A DNA stretch of 64,000 nt from Colletotrichum lupini (Eukaryota; Ascomycota; Sordariomycetes; Glomerellales; Glomerellaceae): NCBI RefSeq assembly GCF_023278565.1, contig NC_064678.1, positions 1,550,001-1,614,000 of the forward strand, written 5' to 3'. Every line of letters begins with the position of its first letter. The stretch's first letter is position 1. Below the pieces are notes generated by a model. It was not told the DNA's origin. It saw only the letters and a program-made list of their open reading frames with translations, and did no database searches. Shown here one piece after another: positions 12,901 to 24,900 of the stretch. The translations under genes were made by a program, and so were the position numbers.

Positions 12901-15132
12901 GTGCTCCAGCAAAGATCTACCCTGGAATTGTTGATGGCTGGGTCCATGGCCCGGGGCACGCGAGCCGAGTGGCTCTGAGGGTTCGTGATCGCCATTGGAG
13001 TCATCCACTCCTCGGAAGAGGCCGATTGTTTTTTTTTTCAACAAGCATAGACATCAAGTTGGGACGCGGTTGTAGTATCTGGATGGGACAATAAAGATGT
13101 TGCCTTAGCTGTCGATGACGCGCTTCGGATCGATTCGAATGCGCATGTTAGGATGTGGGTGTGGCAGCCATCAGGCGACGAGACAGCTTTTTGGGTTATC
13201 TTTCGGTGCCATCGAATCAGCTCAGCTCACACTGCGGACTAGTAGGCTGCTGACTGACAGACCTGTTGTGCCATGATAAGTCGGGGTATTTGGAAATGCG
13301 AACCTTTTTTCCAAATACTTGGGTCCTGGTCGTTTGGTTGATAAGGAACTACAAAGTTCCACCATGTTTGCTTTGGGAAGGTCGAACAGGGTACTTCGGT
13401 CAGGTATCCGTAGCTGTTGGTTCTCAAAACCTATGCTAACCGATCGGGCAGTCTTTTTCTGCTGTGCACTCCTCACTCACCGAGGTTGCCGGTAATATCG
13501 ACGTAAGTTGATGCGGCATTTCATCTAGCTCGAGAAGGGTTGTTCGCAGCGGCGACGAGCCTGGAGATAACTCTAAAACTTGGCGTCTAGGTCGGTACGA
13601 GAAGAACAGGCTTTCTTGGACGAGTAAGCCGAGCCGCAGGGCGGGTGTAAGCAGTCAATAGAAGGACGCGAGACGGCACGATGCAAAGCAACCCCAAGCT
13701 TACTCCGCGCCAACGAACCACGAGAGCATCCGTGTTTGCATGGACCTGAAAGGTGCTGTAGGCGAAGTCTTTATGTGGATTCCATTGTGATTGTCGATCT
13801 TGTCCATCTGCTGCAGCTGAAGCATGGGATCTGGGGTCTTGGTCAGCTCATAGCTTAGTGATACTTTCTAGCCGACGCAGACGCCTAATGCATGGTATTG
13901 CTAGTCCAATGTATCGAAAGAGGAGCAACGTGATGTTGGTGTCAGTTGACACAGATAAGAACAGGGCAAAGCACTTGACCTTACCTGATATCCCAGAAAT
14001 GTCAAGATGTTCAGCGAGGCAGCGGTGTATCCTAGGTCGAGGCATCAAGATCTGCAGAGTACAACTTCTTCTGTTGCTATTCAGGCTTGGTCAAGCCAAG
14101 CTTTGTTACGGCTGAGATCATCGTCTACTCTCCTGATGACACTGGGTGATGTGGACAAGAATCTTGCGTCGTCTGCAAATCTCTATACCAAAACAGAATG
14201 ACTGTTGTCTAGGGACGAACGATATGCCTTGTTGTAGTCAACAGTGGCAAGCAGTCATTGGTCCGGGAGAGCCTCGATGACTCCAGATTGGGTTCATTGC
14301 TCCGCGATTGCGTGGCACGCGTGGCTATTGACGAACGAGAGGCCGTGAGAGGCATTCGAAACGTCGTCTGGCGGCACATGGTAAGCGCAGGGTCAAAAGT
14401 TCCGGCGATAGGCGTTTGGGGTCTTGTCATGGTGCAAATGGTCAGCACATCGGTTACTTTGCAAACCAACGCCAGGCATGTCAGGCGGAAGGACGCCAGG
14501 AAGAGGCGAGGATAACAAGGCGTGGGGGTCGGCGTGTCGTTGACAAAGAGACTGAAGTTGGATCATGGATGAAGCTCAACAAGGTAGGGGTCAGGACTCA
14601 GGAGGGTGGAGGGCTGACGATGGATGGACCCTGAAAGGCGACGAGGACGTCGAAAGAATGAAACCTGAGGTGACAACTGAGAAGAAGGCAGGTAGCCTTC
14701 GATGGCGTTCCATGATTGTTCTTGAGATGGAAGGAGCAACGAGACATATGTTCCGGGGAAGGTACCCTGCCTCCACAAGGGAATGGCGGAAAGAGGAAGG
14801 AAGTAATGGCAAGTGGATATACCTGTAGCTCCCTTCAATGTGGTCCTGCCCATGTATTCGTGATAGATCAGCCCTTGGCATCATGGCATGTACTTTGCTT
14901 CACTTTGTGTCTTCGGTAGTCCATATTCGCTCTGAGACATCATCTGTTATCATTTGTAGACGTGAAATCCTAATGCCCAGCCAAGACGCCAGGGCTTTCT
15001 ATCATCTTTGACCACGCAGTCACAGAGCAAACGCCTCGTCAACGTAGACAACTGGGCCAAACTCTACCCATAGCTACTGTTGGCACTCGTTCCCATGCCA
15101 TCGAAAGGCATCTTTCAGACCCCCCTCTTTGC
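9960..15132. other. 5.2-kb intergenic region upstream of the Clr5 gene and downstream of the MFS gene
   Basis: No frame here has domain support. A CT-dinucleotide-rich stretch lies at about 10585-10670 and a small perfect inverted repeat at 12863-12894. The part next to 9960 should hold the promoter and 5' leader of the Clr5-domain gene. Confidence 0.4.
12863..12905. repeat. perfect 11-bp inverted repeat plus a third direct copy
   Basis: AAGCACGACTT (12863-12873) is followed after ten bases by its exact reverse complement AAGTCGTGCTT (12884-12894). A further direct copy AAGTCGTGCT lies at 12896-12905. No gene lies within 2 kb on either side. No function is assigned. Confidence 0.7.
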
Positions 15133-17044
15133 TTACTTGGAAAAGCCGTCACGGATATCAACAAATCGCAGGTATCTATCCTTGGCCCATCGGCGCGATC
15201 TCTTGCCGAACATAATCATCGGCAGGCTCAACCCCATGATGACGAAGCTGAGAACCCCAAGGGCGATGAAGCAGTTCTCCATACCCGAGTCCAGCCAGTA
15301 GCTCGCCACAAAGGTGAAGAGCATGGCAATTGTGTTGTTGATGACGGCCACACCTACCATGCCTTCCAATACCATTTCACTGCGTTGTCCTGTCAGCCAC
15401 TGCTCTGCCCATCATACCGTCAACTCTGAGAGAGCAAAACTTACGGGAAAGAATCGGCAAGATACGCCAAGCTCAAGTCTCCGGCACAACCGTACCCGAA
15501 ACCGATAAAGCCCAATCCAACATACGGAAGAGGCCAGTCCCAGCCTCGCGCGCTCCCGATGCCGAAAAGCCACATGCCCGTCGGGAAGATCACCGTGCAG
15601 AGCGCCATCAGATACAGCCGAAACTCAGACTCCATGACGCCCTTATTCCGCTTGATCATCCATAGCATGAACTGATCACTTCCGTAACCACCGTAGATAC
15701 ATCCGATCAAACTTCCAATCAGCGTTGGCAGGTTCATGTTACCCACGGCAGCCGCAGAGTAGTTCCACGGCGGGCCATACCACCAGTCCTCTTGGACCGT
15801 CAGGTAGAACGTCAAACAGATGTTCTGCAGACCCCACTGGAGGCCCGCGTACCATACCGCCGGGAAAGTAAAGACTCGGAGGGTGTGCCAGAGGCGGAAG
15901 AGATACTGCTTGAATCCTGTGCCCTGGAGATTCGGCGCCGGCGTGATGATGCGGATGCGGTCCCAGTACGTCTTGCGACGGGAGTAGGAGAAGGCCATGC
16001 GGTCCCGCGCGGTAGTCGAGACCATGGATCCGTGGTCGGTGCCCGTCGTCGTCTCAGCGAGATGCGGGGTCTGCTGCTTCTCAGTGACGGAAGCGTCTTG
16101 GCCCGAGGTTGGGTCTCTTTCAATGCTGACGGAGTTTCTGGCTGATGCCTGCGCCGAGGTCTTCTCTGGCACAACAGTGGCGGCAGTTCGGTTACCGTCG
16201 TCTACGGGGTAGCGTTCGCCGTTGCCGGTAAGATAGCGATCTCGGTTGAACTCCGTCTCTTCGAGGCCAAAGTAGATGACGATCAGACTGATGCCGCAGA
16301 TGATGGTGCCCACGTAGCCGATCCATCGCCAGCCGAGACCGCTTGATACGTATGCGCCGATGAGTGGCCTGCTTGCGTTTAGCAATCACATGTCCTCGCA
16401 TCATACCCGCCAGTCAGAGGACAAACTCACCCAAGGTAGGTTCCAATGGCAGTTGCAAAGGTGTAAATACCAAGCACACTGCCAGTCTGGTGTTCAAACC
16501 AGATATCGAGAAGCGACAACTGCACAGTAGCCTCGCCGACAGACTCAGCAGCACCAACAAACAGCTGCGACCAAACCACGCCGCCAACATTGGTGATGCG
16601 AGCATACCAGATGAGACCACCAATGTTGACAACCATGGAGATCAGATATCCCAGCCGGCGGCCGTACAAGTGCACCAACGGCGAACTCAGCAGGGTCCAG
16701 TACCCAATCGCAATGAACAGCACACCGGCGCCGGTGTTGAAGGCGTCATAGCTGATTCCGTACTCCTCATTCACGCCGTCCGCGCCGGAACCCGCATTAT
16801 TGGAGGTGGCAGCTGTGAGACCGACAATGTATAGCACAAGGCACGAGTGCCAGATCTTGCGGGCCAGTGACCATCGCAGTGGATCATTGGGGCTCTCGGT
16901 GGGCTGAGGCACAAGGACGATGTCGCCGTGCTTCAGGAGCGAGGCGTCGCCCGGTAAATTGTTGCCGTTCTCATCGTAGAGTCGTCGCGTGCCCGGAATG
17001 ACTTCGGGTGCTGACGTTGGTGTTGTGATTTGTGGAGCGGCCAT
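15133..17044 (-). CDS. MFS transporter, HOL1/DHA1-like
   Basis: Exons are 17044-16431, 16368-15445 and 15379-15133, with introns of 62 and 65 bases (gtgagt...gcaagcag and gtaagt...acgcag), giving 594 residues. The frame continues to a GTG at 17065, but the first ATG (MAAPQITTP) is at 17044 in fair context and is taken as the start. A soluble N-terminus is followed by VPQPTESPNDPLRWS, the motif that precedes the first helix in HOL1-like fungal transporters. There are then about six helices, a long hydrophilic central loop (residues about 250-340) and a second bundle of six. The VHLYGRRLGY segment matches the MFS loop 2-3 motif. The protein should be a plasma-membrane proton-coupled carrier, but the substrate cannot be told from sequence. 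It is divergently oriented to the sterol O-acyltransferase gene, 2.5 kb away. Confidence 0.9.
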
Positions 17045-18813
17045 CGGGCAGTTGAGAATAAACACAACTGACGTTGCTTATCGCTTAAAGTGTAAGTTTT
17101 TGGTCGTGTGCTGTGCGGTTCTGAGTCGCGTGTGCGGTGGGGACTTCAGCCCTTTGGATGACTGGGTATTCGGTATGTGTGTATAATCACTTCTTCTCGT
17201 GAAGTTCGACGCCTCCAGCGTCGTTATTGCTAGCAGGGAAGCATTCCGTCTTTGAACAGTTGTGGAAAAGGGAGGGAAAAGAAGAAAGATCTCTGAGCGC
17301 GTCGCACTGAAAAGAGATGGAGAGAGACTGAATCAATAACAGATAAAACTCTTATCTCTAGCAGCAAAAAAGATCGCCTGAGTGCAAGTTTTGACCTGAG
17401 ATGGGGCGGGCCGACGGGACGTCATAACCCTTGGAACCAATTGAAATTGGTGCCCAATCATCAAATGGGGGGCCATCGAGATGTTCGCGTACTCCGTAAG
17501 GCAAGGTACCCGTAACGTTGTAATGTGGTAGCGGCATCCGCAACGGTCTTGTTGCCGTCCCATTTCCGATGTATCATATCAGCGCGGTCTATTCCTTGTC
17601 CTGGCAGTCCTGCTAGTAATGGCTTCGGCGGTTGACGCAGTTTTGTTGGTTTTCCGCGGCTTCAGACTTGGGCGTAGAACGCTTGTGGTCAAAGACCGTT
17701 TTGAGGCTCATTTAGACTCGAGAGTCAATGTTGCTGAAAATTTCGACATGCCAAGCCCAGAAGACGGGGCATATGCCGCTTTGTTCACATCCCGCCGGTT
17801 AGTGCCGTGAAGAGGTTCGGCCTCTTCTCGGTTTGTGTAGAATTCAACATAAGATAGCTAACATCGGCGTAAGGAGACTTGTCAGCTTTCGAACGGCAGA
17901 CGGTAGAGCATCGACTCAACGTCAAGCAAAACGACTGTTTGTAAGTGAAAATAGACTGCCTTGCTCAGCCAAACCTAGCATTTGCCAGTTCGTTTCATTG
18001 GCAGGACGGCAGGCGCAAAAGTTATGCTTAGCTCATCAAGCTACTTTCTAGTGCAAATGTCGTGTCTAGCCTGTGACGCTGTCAGTGGTAGTTCAATGAC
18101 GGAAGACGACACACACTTAGGCAGATCTTGGACTCGGCAGACGTTAGCAGAGGTGCAAGAATGCCGTGATAAGAACGGTCGAGAATGTGGCGGTGCGAAT
18201 AGGTGGCTGTGGTGGCGTAAGCTGCAGCCACACTTGGAACACACCACAGGTGATCTGCAATGACTTTCGTCCTCTTGAGCGAATGGAAGTGACACGACAA
18301 GGCAACGAGATAAGTTGAGTTGTTATGATTTACGCGGAGACACACTGCATTGCATCTTCTCGGCTGTGCAGGTCCAAGCCTCGTAAGGCGTCGGTTTGCA
18401 AAGCCGGGATGCCAATCAAGCATCCTCAGTCACTGGTCAGTTCCCGCCGGCGATCGACCACCGGAGCCGGGGCTTCTCCAGATCCCAACGCGGCCAACTG
18501 ATCTTGGATGGCTAGCCGATGTAACGATATTCGCGGCCTCGGCCACGTCTGTTGTCTGTCTGGGCTTTTGAGAGCTGCATGAAGTGACGTTAGCATCCAT
18601 CTAGGGGAGGGCTATCGAAAAGCAAACCGTGGGGCAATCGCAAAGAAAGCAGCGGACGGGCGGGAACTCGGGCGTTCCACCTCCTTCCCAAGATCCGCCC
18701 GGGGGAGCTCTTTCTCCGGGAATTTTTGGAGGAGGAGCCCAGATGGGGGGAATCACGAGCTACCATTGGGTCAATCAGTGGTTTGTCCCACCTCGGCCCG
18801 TGACCCCATTCGT

Positions 18814-18836
18814 CACGTGGGAGTTGACGTAAGTCA
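18814..18836. promoter_or_regulatory. E-box (CACGTG) next to a CRE/AP-1-like bZIP site
   Basis: TCACGTG ends at 18819 and TGACGTAAGTCA lies at 18825-18836. Such words bind bHLH (Cbf1/SREBP type) and bZIP factors in fungi. The cluster is about 740 bases upstream of the sterol O-acyltransferase ATG. Function is inferred only from the motif match. Confidence 0.35.
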
Positions 18837-19387
18837 TAATGACAGAAAAGGGACTTTCACCTCAGAAACTGGGGGCTATGGCACTCTCGGGCACTTAGGG
18901 GAAAGTGTTGGCTGAGGTGCAGTTGCCTGCAGAGAAACAGTCTGGAAAGAGCAGAGTGAGGCAGGAGTGGCAGGTCGGCGCCGCATTGAGCTGTGTTGGT
19001 GGGTACGTACCTCTTAAAGTGGCCGAGGTGCCCCATGCCCCCAACGGCCACCCGCGTCAACCTTGGAATGCCGTAAGTGCACCTTACCCAAGGAAGCTGG
19101 GCGAACCAGGAGTGGCACTTGCACTCGTGGGCTCGTGGGACCATCTAGAGCTCCTTGCTCATCGCTTCAAAACGCGGCCCCGTCGCCTCTCACCCCATCA
19201 ACCTACCCATTCGTCTCCGGAGCTGCGCACTTCGTACCAAATCCCAAATTCGCATCCCAAATACGCGGACACTACCCGAGATTCGAGAAATGGCGACCCC
19301 TGATCTGCGACCCTGAATACCACCTCCTTATCCCACTTCGAGGCGCCCTTTAAACTAAGCTTCTTCCCGCTGCCCCGTCTGATCCGG

Positions 19388-19402
19388 ATGCGATCCCGTT
19401 GA
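19388..19402 (+). other. possible upstream ORF 1 (4 codons) before the sterol O-acyltransferase
   Basis: ATG followed by three codons and TGA lies 174 bases before the main start. It matters only if the transcript begins upstream of it, which the sequence cannot show. Confidence 0.3.
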
Positions 19403-19487
19403 ACACAGTCGCCGCTTGCATCTCGCAGCTACATCCCATCCGCACCGCGCGGTGACTGCTCCTGCGAATACCACCGACCACCACCGA

Positions 19488-19514
19488 ATGCACACAACTG
19501 AACCAACAGATTGA
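19488..19514 (+). other. possible upstream ORF 2 (8 codons) before the sterol O-acyltransferase
   Basis: ATG with seven more codons and TGA ends 61 bases before the main ATG, close enough to lie in most plausible 5' leaders. It could reduce or regulate translation. Confidence 0.35.
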
Positions 19515-19575
19515 TAGCTCATCTAGCAATCAACAAGACCGTCACTCTCATCCTCCCCTTAAATCCCCCGAGATC

Positions 19576-21406
19576 ATGGCATCTACAGCTGCCTCCCCCA
19601 ACGGCGGGGCTCACGACCACGTCCTGCGTCCGAGGCCGAGGAAGCCACAACATTCTCAGTTGACGAGAACACAGAGCAATACTTCCGTCGGCGAGATGAA
19701 TGGCTTGACACCTCTATCAGAGACTGGCCAGACCAGCGGTACTACTAGGTAGATACACTTCTTCCCCACGCAAGCTCCCCATTTTCGTCACATACCAGCG
19801 CTAACGTCAATGTCGTCACAGTGGCCGCTCGACACCAGTCCCTCACGATGCCCTCCCCTCCGTCAAGAGCATGTCCTCGGCGAAGAAGCAAGCCCGTGCT
19901 GAACAACGACGCCGTATCTTCCCCACGATCGAGTTCGCGAGCCGCGTTTCCCACTTTGATCCCAACTCCGACTACCGCGACTTCCATGGCTTCTTCAACC
20001 TCTTCTGGATCGGCCTCGCCATCATGGCCATCACCACCATGCTGCGCAACATCAAGGATACTGGATATCCCATGAGAGTCCAGATCTGGACTCTCTTCAC
20101 AATCAAGATTTGGCATTTGGCCATTGCAGACTTCCTCATGGTGGCGAGCACCCTGGTGTCACTACCCCTCCATCGCCTGTGGCGCTCTGCCCCCGCCAAC
20201 GGAGCCCTGACATGGAAGAATGGCGGCATGGCTGTCCAGAGCATCTATCAAGTCGTATGGCTTGCTTTCTGGATTGCCATCCCCTTTGTGCTCGACTGGA
20301 CATGGACCGCACAGGTCTTCCTGTTGCTACACACCATGGTCCTCCTGATGAAAACGCACAGCTGGGCGTTTTACAATGGCCACCTTAGCGAGACGGAGAA
20401 GCGTCTCTACGCTCTCGACAACCCCTCGACCGCCTCAAAAGACCCTGTCTACCTGTACCCAACACCCGACAACCCGATGGGTACCGTAAGCAGCCCCAAA
20501 ACACGCGATTTCAAGGCCAAGTCAGAGGCCACAGGCACGTCAGACACGGACTCGACCTCGGACGAGATCGAGCAGCTCCGCGAGGATCTGGCCCAGGAGC
20601 TCACCTCGCCCATGGGAAACCTCGCATACCCTCGCAACCTGACCTGGTCCAACTATTTCGACTATCTCCTGTGTCCCACGCTATGCTACGAGCTCGAGTA
20701 CCCCCGGACAGCCCGCATCGACTGGCAGAACCTCATTTCCAAGATCATCGCCGTCTTTGGCTGCATTTCCCTCCTCACGGTCATCTCTGAGGAGTTCATC
20801 CTACCCATTCTCAGCGACGCCTCCGTCCGCTTGAGCACAGTCCCGAAGCCGCCCGTCTCCGAGGCCCTCCTCATCCTAGCAGAGAGCGTCTCCTGGCTCC
20901 TCTTCCCTTTCATGCTGACCTTCCTTCTTGTCTTCCTTGTCATCTTCGAGTACGCCCTCGGCGCCTTTGCCGAAATCACGCACTTTGCGGATCGTCACTT
21001 CTACTCTGACTGGTGGAACTCAACTGACTGGATGGAGTTTTCTCGCGAGTGGAACATCCCTGTCTACAGCTTCCTGCGCCGTCACGTGTACAGTGCCAGT
21101 CGTCCCTATATCGGTCGCCTTCCGGCCACCGTCATTACCTTCTTGATCTCCGCCATAGGTCACGAGATCGTCATGGCTTGCATCACCAAGAAGCTTCGCG
21201 GCTATGGCTTCATCTGTCAAATGCTGCAGCTGCCCATCGTCGTGTTGCAGCGCACAAAGTGGGTTCGCGGCAAGGAGACGCTAAACAACGTGTGCTTTTG
21301 GTGTTCCATGGTCATGGGCCTGAGCATGGTAAGTCATCCGGCTTCCTTTCGATATGCAGCAATAGCTAATGATTGGCAGATTTGTGCTCTCTACGTCTTG
21401 GTCTAG
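19576..21406 (+). CDS. sterol O-acyltransferase (ACAT/ARE2-like, MBOAT family)
   Basis: Exons are 19576-19748, 19822-21328 and 21380-21406, giving 568 residues. Intron 1 is 73 bases (gtagat...tcacag) and intron 2 is 51 bases (gtaagt...ggcag, branch gctaatga). The enzyme esterifies sterols with acyl-CoA in the endoplasmic reticulum, supplying lipid droplets. Residues 451-457 are the FYSDWWN signature of sterol acyltransferases. H505 in SAIGHEIVM matches the catalytic MBOAT histidine in a hydrophobic helix. Several other helices are visible, and a hydrophilic loop rich in D/S/T lies around residues 285-325. Exon 1 codes a polar, S/T-rich cytosolic N-terminus. The last exon codes only eight residues (ICALYVLV), which gives the normal family ending after GLSM. 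Intron 2 is in frame without a stop, so unspliced RNA would still end at the same stop. Confidence 0.93.
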
Positions 21407-21985
21407 GACCTCGACAAAGCAGTCCGTGCCGCATCTTCTCATTTGAGTCACGCATAACCTCTTCATCTCCCAAATGTCGCATTGCCGAAAAGACGGTTTA
21501 GATGAGCTTGACTGAAACTCATTGTACTATTATTATCAAGGCAACTCTGTATCATTATTCTGGATCATTCACGGGGCGGCGTCCCCCAAGACAGACACAC
21601 AATCATTTCCCTGGCGTTCTTCTAGATAGGTCTTATACCCCCTTATTTACATGCCCAACTGGCAAGATTACACTATACCCGGTATTGCAAATGTACCGGC
21701 CAAGTATTCAACGCATTGGAAATCAACGGAATGGCAAAGCTGGTGATTCATTGTCTTGAAGCTATCAATCTGATTGTCCGTTCGTAGGGGCCTACCCTCC
21801 TTCTGCCGTAGTAGAAATTCACCATCCACTTATTAAATTGCAAAAAAAGACCTTCCAAGCAGCGTTTCAATCTGATCCCCTACCAGAGCACCCCACAATC
21901 TTGGGACGTCCTTCCAAAAGCCCCTCCATCGGCTTTGCCAAACACACGACCTGTCCAACAATCCCCATCGTCCACACACGGAAAA
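21407..21985. other. convergent intergenic region, no gene seen
   Basis: This 579-base gap separates the 3' ends of the acyltransferase and DUF3433 genes. It is AT-richer than the coding DNA and holds only the two 3' flanks. Confidence 0.5.
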
Positions 21986-24900
21986 TCACCGCCCTCGTTC
22001 AGGAGGATGCCTCAACAACGCATCCTCCCTCGCAATCTCATCCTTGTTTCCCAGGAAATCAAAGTTCTCATCATCCAAGACGCCAATGGTATAGTGCCGC
22101 GTCTGTGTACTCTCGCGCCAGAACCAACCCAATCGGAACCGGAGACCGGAGAGCTTTTCGTGGAGTTCCTTCTTGGACATGTGCTCGGCGCCTTCGGGGA
22201 GGTGGTCCATTGCGTTTGAGTCTTTGAGGAGGGCGGTCATTGCGGCTATGCTGTTGTATCCATCTGGTGCAAGGCCCTCGATTCTCATGCTAAATAGTTG
22301 CGATTTCGACGAGGCCGTGCCGAGCGATTCAGTGATCAACATCAATAGACTCAGAAGTGCCGTCAAAGTCAGGATCCCTATGATTACGTAGGTCACTATC
22401 GGATCCTGGACAAGGCGGCGACGACTGAGGTTGATAACGTTGGCAGTCAGATTGAAAGGGGTTGGCGGAGGGCTGTCTTTCGAATTCTGGGTGATGTCAA
22501 TGCGATTCTCAAGGTTTACTAGTTGAGCCGCAAGGAATCCATATAAATGGTGTATGTCTATGAGGATTTCTTCCTCGAAATTTGGGTCCCCGAATGCATC
22601 CAAAGAAAATCGGCCAAATGGGACAGACAGTATTCTAAACCAGGAGTCGAAGTACCCTGCGTAAGAGTCACTCGCCATTACTTCTGGGAGTGCATCACGG
22701 ATGTCTGGTATGTTGAAAGGCATGCCCCAGGGCTGAGCTCGAGACTCATCCGGTCGTGGTAAATCCCCTGGATTCAAGACAAACTAGTTTCCCCATGGCG
22801 AAAGGTGAAATTGACTTCGGTGGGCAAATCAACCCAGGAATACTGACATCTTGTGATAGAGAGATGGAAGAATTTTTCTTGTTCCTGGGAATATTTTCCC
22901 AGGGCGTAGGTCATGAATTTGGTTGAAGCCGGGATGGTATCGGTATCGCGGAGACTCAAGCCGCAAGACCTATTCGCGATGCGTAGGTCCTCTGGAGAGT
23001 CTAATCCTGTTGCTAAGTATGCGTAGTCGGACTTTCTTTCGCCAAGGACGAAAGCGATGGTTTGGGAGAGTTGAGCTTGACTCCCATTAGGGCAAGTAAA
23101 GCTTTCGGTGATCTGGGGCTGAACTGTGAAGTAACCGTCGGAGTCGTCGATCCGTTCCAGTTTTGTCAGGTTATAAACATCTGGAGGCACTATCCAGCAG
23201 TTGGGCTTCAGCATCGCAACTGACATGTTGACCTTGATTGAAATATTCTGCGAAGGGTCTAATCCATCGCTGGGGCCAAATGTTGGAAAGACAAGAGTAT
23301 CGTACGTGTTTTTGGGGTATGTGAGAAGTCCGTCACCCTGACGTAGAACGAGGCTGCTTAGAGTCTGCCTCTTGCGGCTGAGTTCTGTAGCGTTCCTTAT
23401 CTCTCCAGACCCAAACCAGGTCTTCTGTTGTAACGAGATCGTGCTCGTCTCTGGGATTGTCTTGATGGTAAAAACAACCGAAGCCAGAGTTGTTAGCAGA
23501 CTACAGATAATGGCTAAGAACTGCGTTACGGTGACAGTTCCAATATGTGCTCGAAGTGAGTGGTAGAGTATTTGTAGCCCTAACATATTCGAAAACGACA
23601 TATCCATTGCTGTGACCCTACACGATTTGATAGCAAGAGCGGATAGTGTGGCCAGACCTCGGTATGTAGAGTCGAAAGAGTTGATATATAATGCAATGCT
23701 GAGCATCAAAAGTGTCGGGACAGAAGTCCACAACAGATACGCATGGTTCGCCTCTTCACTCACTGTTGCGATTCCCTGGTACTCCATCGATGTCTTCAGA
23801 GAATAAGAGAGGCCCGTTGTGACGACAACGATGAGAGAAATGATGGATGCCCGTGCCCAAACTTTCAACACAAGTGGTGTAAAGTCGCAGTTGCCCCATT
23901 CGATCGCTTTGTCTTTGAGTTTAGGGCTATCTTTTGATCCTCCGTCCGAAGATCTTCTTTGATGTTGGAGAAAAATCATGTTTCCAATGACTGTGAGAAG
24001 ATCTCGGTACCAAATCATAGTCATGTTTTCGAAGAAGAGAAGTACAAGAGCCACCATGAGCATTTCCAGTCCAAAATTCGTCGTCATGGATAAGCAAGTC
24101 CACTTGTTGACCATCAGCTTGGTCACTTTTGTGAAAACGGCCCCGGTTGCATTGAGATATTGGCCATCGCTGTGCCGAAGACGATAGTGTCCGATCCATG
24201 GGCCAAGAATACGAGACATATCCATGACTGATCGGTAAAGCACCTCATTTGTGTATAGAGAAGCGCCCGATGAGTCTACGCCCATTCTTGACAAGTTGCC
24301 GAAAAAGCTATAGGCAGTGTCAACTGGACCCGACACCCGATTGATGTTCGATTGGTTCCAACTAAAACCAAAAGGTACGGAATTACCGATAAGATCCCAA
24401 AGGTTTGCGGTGATTGGGTATCTGTTCTCGTCCGGTAATACTTCAACTAGCGGCATCGTACCGTTGTCGGTGACCTTGACTCTTGAGACCCACAAGCCAG
24501 AAGAGCAAAGGACTGCTGCAAGATCAAAGTCCAACGACGAAGAATTGATGGTGGGTCTTTCGAAGCGAGCCGCGTAATATAAAGAGTACTTAGATTCATG
24601 AGACAGTCCTGCACATGATGTTGGTTTGATCAAAGCAGAATGGCTTCCCCAATGAGAAAAGTTTCCAGTTGTTTTGCCGTAATATTTGATGGTATTCTGG
24701 GATCCAGGTATCGATAGTGGCCCCTCGCAGCCATTGAAATGTAGATTCAGGTCTCGAACAGAATATAGAGAGGATTTGTTGATATCCTGTGTAATTTCTG
24801 AGTAGGTATAGTTTTCTAGCTTCAGACACTGTGTTTCCGTCGAAAGACCAGCCACGGTAGCTTCGATGGGTGAATCGACTGTGCCTCGAGAGCCACTTAT

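Larger units (their letters stand above)
17045..19575. other. divergent intergenic region between the MFS and sterol O-acyltransferase genes
   Basis: No gene is supported. The region must contain both promoters. Visible elements are an E-box plus CRE-like cluster at 18814-18836 and two short upstream ORFs in the last 190 bases before the acyltransferase start. Confidence 0.5.
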
